NCBI RefSeq assembly: GCF_028583545.1
Contig: NZ_CP087106.1
Location: forward strand, 1,178,001 to 1,242,000
DNA: 64,000 bases
Direction of reading: 5' to 3'
Source of the DNA: Methylobacterium sp. NMS14P
Lineage (GTDB): Bacteria > Pseudomonadota > Alphaproteobacteria > Rhizobiales > Beijerinckiaceae
Part shown: piece after piece, positions 52,857-61,300 of the stretch
Layout of the letters: every line of letters begins with the position of its first letter
How positions within the stretch are numbered: position 1 is the stretch's first letter
Program-made: the position numbers and the translations under genes
The notes under the pieces: generated by a model
Seen by the model: only the letters and a program-made list of their open reading frames with translations
The model's database searches: none
Told to the model about the DNA's origin: nothing

Positions 52857-53381
52857 ATGCGCAGGCTGATCCTGCTGCGGCACGCCAAGTCCGACCGTCC
52901 GCCGGGCGTGGCGGACCACGAGCGCCCGCTCAACGCGCGCGGGAAACGGGCCGCCCCGGCGGTGGGCGCCCACCTCGCGCGGGAGGACCTGTGCCCGGAT
53001 CTCGCCCTGGTCTCCAACGCCGCGCGGACCCGCCAGACCTGGGCCGCGATGGAGGCCGCCCTCGGCAGCCCCGAGACGCGCTGGCACTCCGAGATCTACG
53101 AGGCGCCGGCGGATCGGATCCTCGGTGTGATCCGGCAGGCGCCCGACGCGGCCGCCACGCTGATCGTGGTCGGCCACAATCCGGGCCTCGGCGACCTCGC
53201 GGCGGCGCTCGCGGGGTCGGGGCCGCGGGCGGCCCGGGACCGGCTGGCCCTGGAGTTCCCGACGGCGGCCTTCGTGGTGATCGACTTCGAGGACGACCGC
53301 TGGGCGGAGATCGCGCCGGGCCGCGGGCGCCTCGACCGGTACGTGCGCCCCCGGGACATCGACCCGGACCTCGGGGGCTGA
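52857..53381 (+). CDS. SixA-like histidine phosphatase
   Basis: A 174-residue histidine-phosphatase-superfamily protein. The RHG-type motif is LILLRHAKSDRPP, with the phosphate-accepting histidine at residue 9; the second catalytic histidine is in LIVVGHNPGLGDLA near 106. DLALVSNAARTRQTW near 47 supplies the conserved arginine. The length and the RHAKS variant match the SixA group, some of which dephosphorylate phosphohistidine in phosphorelays or PTS-Ntr proteins. It is not next to any sensor kinase, so the target is unknown. Confidence 0.9.
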   Translation: MRRLILLRHAKSDRPPGVADHERPLNARGKRAAPAVGAHLAREDLCPDLALVSNAARTRQTWAAMEAALGSPETRWHSEIYEAPADRILGVIRQAPDAAATLIVVGHNPGLGDLAAALAGSGPRAARDRLALEFPTAAFVVIDFEDDRWAEIAPGRGRLDRYVRPRDIDPDLGG

Positions 53382-53385
53382 CGCC

Positions 53386-54429
53386 TCAGGCGACCGGCAC
53401 CGCGACGGCGTGCGCCTCGACCTCCGCGTGGGTCGGCAGGGGCGAGCCTGGCACGAACGCCTCGAAGGCCGCCCAGAAATCCTGCCGGATCGCGTCGCGC
53501 TCGGTCAGGATCTCGTGCCGGGAATCCGGCAGGACCAGGATGTGGCCGGCCTTGAGCCGGGCGGCGAAGCGCTCGGTCTCCGCCGTGCCGCAGACCGGGT
53601 CGGCGCCCGCCGCGACGATCAGGGTCGGCAGCCCGATCCGCGGTGCCGCCCGGGGGTCGCGCAGCCGCGCCATCGCGCGGAACGCCTCGGCGAGCCACGC
53701 GATCGTCGGGTCGCCGACCGCGCCGGCGCCGACCTGCCGGGCCGCCGCGGCGTTGCGGGCGTAGCGGACCGGGTCGCGCGACAGCCGGTTGCCGGCGTAC
53801 GGGTTGGTGGCGATCGAGACCGGCTTGCCGAACGGGATGTAGCGGCTCCCGAGGCCGATCCGCTGCAGGCCCCGCGACAGGATCGCGGCGCCGGCCGGCC
53901 AGCGGACCATCCGGATCGACAGCATCGGCGCCAGGGTCACCAGCCGCCGGAACGGCAGCGCGCCGTCGAGGGCCGCGAGGAGGGCGACGCATCCGCCCAT
54001 GGAATGCGCGAGGCCTACATGGGGCTCGGGCATCAGCGGCACCAGGATCGTCTCGGTCACCGCCCGCAGGTCGAGGCGGTAATCGTCGAACCGGGCGACG
54101 TGGCCCTTGTGCGGATCGTCCACCCGCCGGTCCGATTCGCCCTGGCCGCGCCAGTCGAACGCCACGACCGCGAAGCCCCGGGCGCGCAGCTCGTGGATCG
54201 TCTCGTAGTACTTCTCGATGAACTCGGCCCGGCCCTGGAGCAGGCAGACCGTGCCCCGGCAGGTGCGCGCCGTGGTCTGCCAGTAGGCCGCCCGCAGGGT
54301 GCAGTCGTCGCGCGTGCCGACGGCGATCAGCGTGCCGCCCGGCGGCACCGGGTTGTCGGGCGTGCTGCGCAGGGTCAGGAGCGGCGGCTCGCGCCCGGTG
54401 TCACCGTCGAAGCGTCTCACTGGCCTCAC
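53386..54429 (-). CDS. alpha/beta hydrolase, lysophospholipase/monoacylglycerol lipase-like
   Basis: A protein of about 347 residues with the serine aminopeptidase S33/PldB-type fold: GTVCLLQGRAEFIEKYYETI (oxyanion region), FAVVAFDWRGQGESDRR, the nucleophile motif VGLAHSMGGCVALL, then LIVAAGADPVCGTAETERF (acid) and LPDSRHEILTERD (histidine). These hydrolases act on lysophospholipids or monoglycerides in the cytoplasm or inner membrane. The start is uncertain: GTG 54429 has GGAGG at 7 bases; ATGs at 54447 and 54471 also exist. Convergent with the SixA-like gene (4 bases apart). Confidence 0.88.
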   Translation of the reverse strand: MRPVRRFDGDTGREPPLLTLRSTPDNPVPPGGTLIAVGTRDDCTLRAAYWQTTARTCRGTVCLLQGRAEFIEKYYETIHELRARGFAVVAFDWRGQGESDRRVDDPHKGHVARFDDYRLDLRAVTETILVPLMPEPHVGLAHSMGGCVALLAALDGALPFRRLVTLAPMLSIRMVRWPAGAAILSRGLQRIGLGSRYIPFGKPVSIATNPYAGNRLSRDPVRYARNAAAARQVGAGAVGDPTIAWLAEAFRAMARLRDPRAAPRIGLPTLIVAAGADPVCGTAETERFAARLKAGHILVLPDSRHEILTERDAIRQDFWAAFEAFVPGSPLPTHAEVEAHAVAVPVA

Positions 54430-54518
54430 CTCAGCGCCTCCGCGCATCGTCCGATGCACGCCCGGATGCACTCTGCGACCGTAGCGAAAAAATCTCGTTT
54501 CCGACCCTCGCCGGGGGT

Positions 54519-54547
54519 CTTGAAGCGCGATTTTCCCCCTCCGATAT
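54519..54547 (+). promoter_or_regulatory. candidate RpoH (sigma-32) promoter of the hsp20 gene
   Basis: CTTGAAG at 54519-54525, then CCGATAT at 54541-54547, 18 bases after CTTG. This fits the alphaproteobacterial heat-shock pattern CTTG-N17/18-CYTAT with one mismatch in the second element. Confidence 0.5.
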
Positions 54548-54555
54548 CTCGTCTG

Positions 54556-54637
54556 TGCCGGCCGTCAGGCGGCACGAGAGACGGGTCCGGCCCATCGGGC
54601 GGACCGGAATTGCATGTTGCTCAGACGAGGATATGTC
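54556..54637 (+). promoter_or_regulatory. candidate ROSE-type RNA thermometer in the hsp20 leader
   Basis: The leader can form GTGCCG...CGGCAC (54556-54576) and GGTCCGGCCC...GGGCGGACC (54583-54605) hairpins, then ends GCATGTTGCTCAGACGAGGA just before ATG 54638. TTGCT facing the AGGA ribosome site is the conserved ROSE arrangement that masks the site at low temperature. Comparison is from memory of rhizobial ROSE elements. Confidence 0.6.
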
Positions 54638-55120
54638 ATGCGTCAGTTCGATCTCGCTCCTCTGTACCGTTCCACCGTCGGCTTCGATCGCCTGTTCTCC
54701 GCCCTCGACCAGTTCGCGAGCGCCGAGGCGGCCCCGACCTACCCGCCCTACAACATCGAGCGGACCGGCGAGAACGCCTACCGCATCACCGTCGCGGTCG
54801 CCGGCTTCACCGAGTCCGACCTGTCGATCGAGGTGCGGGAGAACGCGCTCACGCTGAAGGGTGAGCGCAAGGCCGAGGGCAAGGCGGAGTTCCTGCACCA
54901 GGGCATCGCGGCCCGCGCCTTCGAGCGCCGGTTCCAGCTCGCCGACCACGTCCAGGTGACCGGCGCGGCGCTCGAGAACGGCCTCCTCCACATCGACCTC
55001 GTCCGCGAGGTCCCGGAGGCGAAGAAGCCCCGTCGCATCGAGATCGCCTCGGCGGCGCGCCCCAGCGCCCCGGTGATCGAGGGCGACGTCCGCAAGGACG
55101 CGGTCCAGCAGGCCGCCTGA
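54638..55120 (+). CDS. Hsp20-family small heat-shock protein
   Basis: A 160-residue IbpA-like chaperone that holds unfolding proteins. N-terminal arm RQFDLAPLYRSTVGFDRLFS, alpha-crystallin domain at about residues 35-130 (YPPYNIERTGENAYRITVAV, LSIEVRENALTLKGERK, FERRFQLADHVQVTGAALEN, GLLHIDL), then a C-terminal extension with KKPRRIEIA in the place of the usual I-x-I anchor. Start ATG 54638 follows GAGG; the upstream ATG at 54614 lies inside the ROSE-like leader. Expected to be heat-induced by RpoH and by melting of the leader. A strong terminator follows. Confidence 0.95.
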   Translation: MRQFDLAPLYRSTVGFDRLFSALDQFASAEAAPTYPPYNIERTGENAYRITVAVAGFTESDLSIEVRENALTLKGERKAEGKAEFLHQGIAARAFERRFQLADHVQVTGAALENGLLHIDLVREVPEAKKPRRIEIASAARPSAPVIEGDVRKDAVQQAA

Positions 55121-55163
55121 TCCCGCCCCGCGCGGAACCGTCAGGTCCCGATCAGGCTCTCGG

Positions 55164-55195
55164 AGCGCCCCGGCCCCCGGCCGGGGCGCTTTCTC
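55164..55195 (+). terminator. intrinsic terminator after hsp20
   Basis: AGCGCCCCGGCC, loop CCC, GGCCGGGGCGCT: a 12-bp perfect stem followed by TTCTC. Confidence 0.85.
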
Positions 55196-55281
55196 GCGTC
55201 GGCTGTCATAATGGCGTGTGGCCGTCGTGCTCTCTGTCGGATTCGACGGTGCACGGACGCGCACCCGGAGTGAACCCGACC

Positions 55282-56280
55282 ATGGTCGCCAATCTCGCCC
55301 GCGGAGCCTACAGCGCGCTCGGAGCCGGCTGGCACAGGGGCGTGCAGTGGGGCGTCGGCGCGCCGATCGCCAAGCTGCGCCGCCGGCCGGTCGCGCTGCC
55401 GGGCATCGCGGGCGCGGGCGGGATCGACGACGTGCTCTCGGCCGAGCGGGCGATCCGCCTGCCCGAGCCGCTCGAAGGGCGCAGCCTCGGCCGCATCGGC
55501 AGCCTCGAGGTCCGGCTGGCGACGCGGAAATCCGAGATCCGGCGGGCCCAGCGGCTGCGCTACAAGGTCTTCTACGAGGAGATGTCGGCGGTGCCCTCCG
55601 GGCTCGCCGCCCTGTCCCGCCGCGACGTCGACGGCTACGACGCGGTCTGCGACCACCTGCTCGTCCTCGACCACGCGGCGCCGCGGCGGAAGAAGCCGTT
55701 CGTCGAGCCGCGCCCGAAGGTCGTCGGCACCTACCGGCTGCTGCGCGGCGAGGTGGCCGAGCGGCACACCGGCTTCTATTCCGAGGGCGAGTACGACCTC
55801 GCGCCGCTGCTCGGCGCGCAGGGGCACCGGCGGCTCCTAGAGCTCGGCCGCTCCTGCGTGCTCAAGCCCTACCGGAGCAAGCGGACCGTCGAGCTGCTGT
55901 GGCAGGGCATCTACGCCTACGTCCTGCACCACCGGATCGACGCGCTGATCGGCTGCGCAAGCCTGGAGGGCACCGACCCGGACCGGCTGGCCCTGCCGCT
56001 CGCGTTCCTGCATCACCACGCCCGCGCGCCGGAGGGCTGGCGGGCCCGGGCGCTGCCGGAGCGGGCGGTGGCGATGGACCGGATGCCCCGCGAGGCGGTG
56101 GACGCCAAGGCGGCCCTGCAGGCGCTGCCGCCCCTGATCAAGGGCTACCTGCGCCTCGGCGCCACGTTCGGGGACGGCGCGGTGATCGACCGCCAGTTCG
56201 GCACGACGGACGTGTTCGTCACGCTACCGGTCGAGGTGATCGGCGCGCGCTACCGGGGCCATTTCGCGCCGGCCGGGTGA
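55282..56280 (+). CDS. GNAT-fold N-acyltransferase, OlsB-like (ornithine lipid synthesis type)
   Basis: A 332-residue protein with the OlsB/acyl-homoserine-lactone-synthase-like GNAT fold: LEVRLATRKSEIRRAQRLRY, KVFYEEMSA near residue 97, the acidic catalytic YDAVCDHLLVLD near 118, VVGTYRLLRGEVAERHTGFY near 145, and LLELGRSCVLKPYRSKRTVE near 185, where the E-x-GRSCV-x-P-x-YR block is characteristic. OlsB N-acylates ornithine with a 3-hydroxyacyl group from ACP to give lyso-ornithine lipid. No olsA partner is adjacent. Function as OlsB itself is probable but other amino acids are possible acceptors. A palindromic repeat follows the stop. Confidence 0.85.
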   Translation: MVANLARGAYSALGAGWHRGVQWGVGAPIAKLRRRPVALPGIAGAGGIDDVLSAERAIRLPEPLEGRSLGRIGSLEVRLATRKSEIRRAQRLRYKVFYEEMSAVPSGLAALSRRDVDGYDAVCDHLLVLDHAAPRRKKPFVEPRPKVVGTYRLLRGEVAERHTGFYSEGEYDLAPLLGAQGHRRLLELGRSCVLKPYRSKRTVELLWQGIYAYVLHHRIDALIGCASLEGTDPDRLALPLAFLHHHARAPEGWRARALPERAVAMDRMPREAVDAKAALQALPPLIKGYLRLGATFGDGAVIDRQFGTTDVFVTLPVEVIGARYRGHFAPAG

Positions 56281-56312
56281 GAGCGCGGGCTATCGGAGGC
56301 GAGAGCCCGCAC

Positions 56313-56402
56313 CGTCCTCGCGAGCGGAGCGAAGCGATCCGGGAGCGCCACGCTTCGCAGGGTCGCGCTGCCCTGGGTTGCTTCGCACCGCTCGCGAGGA
56401 CG
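56313..56402. repeat. 91-bp extragenic palindromic repeat, copy D
   Basis: CGTCCTCGCGAGCGGAGCGA and CTTCGCACCGCTCGCGAGGACG form the outer arms. The inner part GCGCCACGCTTCGCAGGGTC is shared with copies A and B in part. It lies between convergent genes (OlsB-like and HTH protein). Confidence 0.87.
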
Positions 56403-56418
56403 AGGGCGCTGCAGCCCC

Positions 56419-56868
56419 TCAGAGATCCCCCAGCGCCAGCTGACCCTGGTTGCGCGCCTTGGGCGGCGCGGCCTTGCGCTCCTTGGCGCGCGCGGAGGCG
56501 GGGCGGGCGGCGGCCGCCTTCCTGGGCTTCGGGTCGCCGCGCATCCGGGCCACCGCCTTGTCGCGGGCCACGGCCTCCGGGGCGTTCGGGTCGTCGCTCA
56601 GCCACTTGCCGCGCTTGATCACCTCGTTCACGCGGCCCTGGTTGACCCCGACCTTGAAGGCGATCTCCTGCTGGGTCATGCCGGTCGTGGCGTGCAGGTC
56701 CAGGATCGCCCGGGCGAGTTCCGGGGTCATCTTCTGTCCGGTCAGCCGCCGGGCGGGCTTGACCGTCCGGGTCGCGCGGTCGCGCTCGCGCAGGCGCTCC
56801 AGCAGCGCCAGCGCCATGTTCATGCCGTGCTCGCGCAGGGCTTCCTCGAATTCCTTCAGGGTCGCCAT
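56419..56868 (-). CDS. HTH-domain protein with basic C-terminal tail, uncharacterised
   Basis: A 149-residue protein in three parts: an N-terminal helix (MATLKEFEEALREHGMNMAL), a central helix-turn-helix-like segment at about residues 46-88 (MTPELARAILDLHATTGMTQ then QEIAFKVGVNQGRVNEVIKR) and a Lys/Arg/Ala/Pro-rich tail with RKAAAARPASARAKERKAAP, as in DNA-binding tails of alphaproteobacterial proteins. It probably binds DNA; no family name comes to mind. ATG 56868 is preferred over 56877 because GGAGG is at 9 bases. It is divergent from the Kdo-hydroxylase-like gene (182 bases apart). Confidence 0.7.
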   Translation of the reverse strand: MATLKEFEEALREHGMNMALALLERLRERDRATRTVKPARRLTGQKMTPELARAILDLHATTGMTQQEIAFKVGVNQGRVNEVIKRGKWLSDDPNAPEAVARDKAVARMRGDPKPRKAAAARPASARAKERKAAPPKARNQGQLALGDL

Positions 56869-57050
56869 CGGCGCCATCCTCCGCCGGGCTCTCGGGCCGG
56901 GTGCTGGCCGGGGAACGTGCCGGGAACGAACCGGTTGCGCAAGCCGATCGGGTGGCTGCCCTCCGCCGCGGCGGTGGATGACAGCCGCCGTCCACCGGAA
57001 ATGCGCGGCTCTGGCCTCCCCCCGGCCGCTCCGCTAGAGGGGGCCGGACC

Positions 57051-57935
57051 GTGACGGCAGCCAGCGCGCAGACGATGATCAGCCCGATCCGCAGAGTCGC
57101 CCCCGGCGAGACGCCCGGCTCCCTCGCGCGGGAGCTGGAGGCCGGGGCGGTGCTGCTGTTCCCCGATCTGCCCTTCCCGTTCAGCGACTTCGAGCGCCGG
57201 TTCACCGAGCGGCCCTTCGCGGACGGCAAGGCCAAGAACGTCAACATCCGCGGCGAGGCCGCCGAGCTGCGCGGCGCGGCCGGCACGCCGGAGGAGCAGG
57301 AGGCCCTGCGCCAGCTCCTGATCCGCTACCGCGCCTTCGCCCGAGACCTGATCGGCACCTACCTGCCCGCGTATCGCGACCGGGTGAGCCTCGCCGGCAC
57401 CTCCTACCGGCCCTTCGACGTCGACCGGCGCAAGCTGAGCTGGCGGCGCGACGACACGCGCCTGCACGTCGACGCGTTCCCGTCGAACCCGATCGGCGAG
57501 AAGCGGATCCTGCGGGTGTTCCGCAACATCAACCCGGCGGGCGAGCCGCGCCGCTGGCGGGTCGGCGAGGATTTCGGCACGATGGCGGAGAAGTTCCTGC
57601 CGCGCCTGCCCGGCTACGCCCCGCTCTCGGCGCGCCTGCTGGCGGCACTCCGCGTCACCAAGGCCCGGCGCTCAGAATACGACCACCTGATGCTGCACCT
57701 GCACGACGCCCTCAAGCAGGACGAGGCGTATCAGGCGTCGGCGCCCCAGGCCGACGTGGAGTTCCGCCCTGGCGAGACCTGGGTGACCTTCTCGGACCTC
57801 GTGATGCACGGGGCCATGGGCGGCCGCTACATGCTGGAGCAGACCGCCTACCTGCCGGTCGCCGCCCAGGCCGACCCCACCTTGAGCCCGCAGCGCATCC
57901 TGGCGGCCAAGCTCGGCCGCGCCCTTCGCACCTGA
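57051..57935 (+). CDS. Kdo 3-hydroxylase-like Fe(II)/2-oxoglutarate dioxygenase (KdoO family)
   Basis: A 294-residue dioxygenase of the Kdo hydroxylase family, which adds a hydroxyl to 3-deoxy-D-manno-octulosonic acid in the LPS inner core. The iron ligands are recognisable: the HxD pair at His139 and Asp141 in RLHVDAFPSNP and the distal His253 in DLVMHGAM, followed by Arg259 in GGRYMLEQTAYLPV for 2-oxoglutarate. KRILRVFRNINPAGEPRRWR near 155 is characteristic. Start ATG 57051 leads to a normal family length. An ABM protein gene follows 17 bases later. Confidence 0.85.
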   Translation: MTAASAQTMISPIRRVAPGETPGSLARELEAGAVLLFPDLPFPFSDFERRFTERPFADGKAKNVNIRGEAAELRGAAGTPEEQEALRQLLIRYRAFARDLIGTYLPAYRDRVSLAGTSYRPFDVDRRKLSWRRDDTRLHVDAFPSNPIGEKRILRVFRNINPAGEPRRWRVGEDFGTMAEKFLPRLPGYAPLSARLLAALRVTKARRSEYDHLMLHLHDALKQDEAYQASAPQADVEFRPGETWVTFSDLVMHGAMGGRYMLEQTAYLPVAAQADPTLSPQRILAAKLGRALRT

Positions 57936-57952
57936 GAGAGGGACGTCACGTC

Positions 57953-58252
57953 ATGATCCTCGAGATCGCGCAGATCGAGATCAAGCCCGGCCTGGAGGCC
58001 GAGTTCGAGACCGGCATCGCCGAGGCCTCGGCGATCTTCAAGCAGGCCAAGGGCTGCCGGCACTTCGAGGTGCGGCGCTCGATCGAGCACCCGCAGCGCT
58101 ACCGGCTGCTGATCCACTGGGACACGCTGGAGGCCCACACCACGGACTTCACCGGCTCGCAGCCCTGGCAGGATTACCGCGCCCTGGTCTCCCACTGCTT
58201 CGCCGGCCCGGTGGCCGTCGAGCACGCCGAGCAGGTGCTGAAGGCGTTCTGA
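57953..58252 (+). CDS. antibiotic biosynthesis monooxygenase (ABM) domain protein
   Basis: A 99-residue ferredoxin-like alpha/beta-barrel dimer protein: LEIAQIEIKPGLEAEFETGI, KQAKGCRHFEVRRSIEHPQR near residue 37, YRLLIHWDTLEAHTTDF near 57. ABM-domain proteins include small monooxygenases and heme-degrading enzymes, but many have no known activity. The His/Trp in HWDTLEAH are typical of the group. It is probably cotranscribed with the Kdo-hydroxylase-like gene. No heme-linked neighbours. Confidence 0.9.
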   Translation: MILEIAQIEIKPGLEAEFETGIAEASAIFKQAKGCRHFEVRRSIEHPQRYRLLIHWDTLEAHTTDFTGSQPWQDYRALVSHCFAGPVAVEHAEQVLKAF

Positions 58253-58378
58253 GCCCCGGCGCGGGGCCGGGCAGGGCCTCGAGCGGTTCGGAGCGTTGCG
58301 AGCCCGACCGCCGGTGCTAGGCTCCCGCGCGACGGGACCCGGGACGAATCATCGGGATTGCGGGTGGGGAACAGGCTG

Positions 58379-61300
58379 ATGGCGCGGCTCGGACGGCTCG
58401 CGGGTGCCCTGGCGCTCCTCGGAGGGATCGCCAGCGGTCCGGCCCTCGCCCAGACTCCGCTCGCCCAGACCTCGCCGGCGGCCCGCACCGCGCCCCGGCC
58501 GGTCGCGGCCGTCGCGGCGCCCTTCGCCAGGACCTTCGTCCGGGCCGACCTCGCCAGCGCGGCGGTCCGCCTGGAGACCGCGCTGAAGGCGGAAGCCGGG
58601 GGGCCGCTCCGGCCCGCCGGCCAGTCCCGCGCCGCCGGGTTAGCCCTGCTCGCCGCCGACAAGCCCGACGAGGCGCTGGCGCCGCTCACCGCCGCGGTGG
58701 CGGCCGACCCGGCCGACGGGCGCAACTGGCAGGCCTACGCCCGCGGGGCCGCGGCGGCCCTGGGCGCCCTCGAGGACAACGACTACCAGGGCCGGTCGCG
58801 CCTGCGCGGGCGGGTGACGGCTGCCGCCTACCGCGCCTACGAGCGCGCCGGCACGGCCGCCGACGCCGCGGCGTCGCTGGCCGCGCTCGGCGCCGCGGAG
58901 GCCGAGCAGGAATCCTGGCGCCCGGCGCTCGACGCCTACGCGGCGAGCCTCGCCCTGGCCGAGACCGGTTCGGTCCGGGAGACCTACGAGACCCTGCGGG
59001 CGGAGCACGGCTTCCGCATCCTCGACTACAAGGTCGATTCCGACGCGGCCGCCCCGCGGGCCTGCTTCACCTTCTCGGAGGCGATCAGGCCCAAGACCGA
59101 CTACGCGCCGTTCTTCGCCGTCTCGGGCAGCAGCGCGGCCGCGGTGACCGGGGAGGGCTCCCAGGCCTGCGTCGACGGGCTCAAGCACGGCGGCCGCTAC
59201 GCCATCGTGGTGCGCCAGGGCCTGCCCTCGGCGGTCGGCGAGAGCCTGCTCAAGGCCGCCGACTACGAGATCTACGTCCGCGACCGCGCCCCGCAGGTGC
59301 GCTTCACCGGGCGCAACTACGTCCTGCCGCGGACGGGCCAAGCGGGCGTGCCCCTGGTCTCGGTGAACGCGCCGAAGCTCGACGTCGAGGTGCTGCGCAT
59401 CGGCGACCGCGGCCTGCTGCCGACCCTGCGGTCCGAGGACTTCCTCGGCCAGCTCAGCGGCTCGACCGCCCGGACGATCGCGTCCGAGAAGGGCCAGCGC
59501 GTCTGGAAGGGCACCCTCGACACCGCCAAGGCCGAGATCAATCAGGAGGCCGTCACCGCCTTCCCGGTGCTGCAGGCCGTGGGCAAGCTGGAGCCCGGCC
59601 TCTACGTGATGCTGGCCCGGCCCTCGGGCGTGGCCGCCTCCGACGAGGAGTACGACACCCAGGCGACCCAGTGGTTCGTGGTCTCCGACCTGGGGCTCAC
59701 CGCCACCAAGGGCCGGGACGGAGTCACCGTGGTCCTGCGCTCGCTCGCCTCCGCGCAGGTGATGCCGGGCGCCGAGATCCGGCTGGTCGCCCGCAACAAC
59801 GAGGTGCTGGGCACCCGGACCACGGACGCGCAGGGCCACGTCGCCTTCGATCCCGGGCTCGCCCGCGGGGAGGGCGGCCTGGCGCCGAGCCTCGTGGTCG
59901 CCCAGACGGGCGGCGATTACGGCTTCCTCGACCTCAACCTCGGCGCCTTCGACCTCACCGACCGCGGCGTGAAGGGGCGGCCCGAGACCGGCGGCCTCGA
60001 CGCCTACCTGTTCCCGGAGCGCGGGGTCTACCGCACGGGCGAGACCGTCCAGCTCACCGCCCTCCTGCGCGATCCCCGCGGCGCCGCCGTGCCGGACCTG
60101 CCGCTGACCCTGGTGGTCAAGCGGCCGGACGGCGTCGAGTACCGGCGCGTCTCGGTGCCCGACCAGGGGCTCGGCGGCCGGGCGCTGCCGCTGCCGCTCC
60201 TGTCGGGGGCGATGCACGGCACGTGGCGGGTCTCCGCCTACACGGACCCGAAGGCGCCCGCGATCGGCGAGACCAGCTTCCTCGTGGAGGATTACGTCCC
60301 GGAGCGGCTGGAGGTGACCCTCAAGGCCCGGCAGGCAGCCCTGAACCGGGGCGAGGCCGCGCAGGTCGACGTCGCCGCCCGCTACCTCTACGGCGCCCCG
60401 GGCGCCGATCTCGACGTGTCGGGCAGCGTCACCGTGCAGGCGGCCGGCACCAGCGGCATCAAGGGGCTGGAGAACTACGCCATCGGTCTCGACGACGAGG
60501 CCGTGGAGCCGGCGACCCAGGAACTGCAGGACCACGCCACCACGAACGCGCAGGGCGCCGCCACCGTCATGGTGCCGGTGCCCCAGGTCGCGGCGCCGCG
60601 GGCGCTGGAGGCGAAGATCACGCTGGCGGTCGGCGAGCCCGGCGGCCGGGCGCTGTCACGCAGCCTGACCCTGCCGATCCTCCCGGCCAACCCAGTCCTC
60701 GCCCTGCGCAAGGGTTTCACCGACCTCAAGGAGGGCGGGATCGCGGGCTTCGACGCGGTGTTCGCGAGCCCCGACGGGGCGCTCCTCGCCCGACCGGGCG
60801 TGAGCTGGACCCTGTCGCGGATCGACTCCTCCTACCAGTGGTACCGGGCGGACGGGCGCTGGTCGTTCGAGGCGGTGAAGTCCGCGCGGCGCATCGCCAG
60901 CGGCACCGTCGACCTCACGGCCGCCGGCCCGAGCCGGATCGAGGCGCCGGTCGGCCTCGGCCGCTACCGGCTGGAGGTCTCGACCGCGGGCGCCCCGGAG
61001 GCGACCGCGAGCCTCGGCTTCGAGGTGGGCTGGGGCGGCTCCGAGACCGCGGAGGCGCCCGACCTCCTCGACCTGACCCTCGACAAGGCCGCCTACGCGG
61101 CCGGCGACACGCTGCGGGCCAAGCTCAGCCCGAAGTTCAGGGGTCAGGCCAGCCTGATGGTCGTCAGCGACCGCGTGCACCAGACCCTGGAGGTCAGCGT
61201 GCCCGAGGGTGGCACCACGGTCAGCATCCCGGTGAAGGCCGAGTGGGGCGCCGGCGCCTACCTGGTGGCCACCGCCTACCGGCCCCTCGACCAGGCGGCC

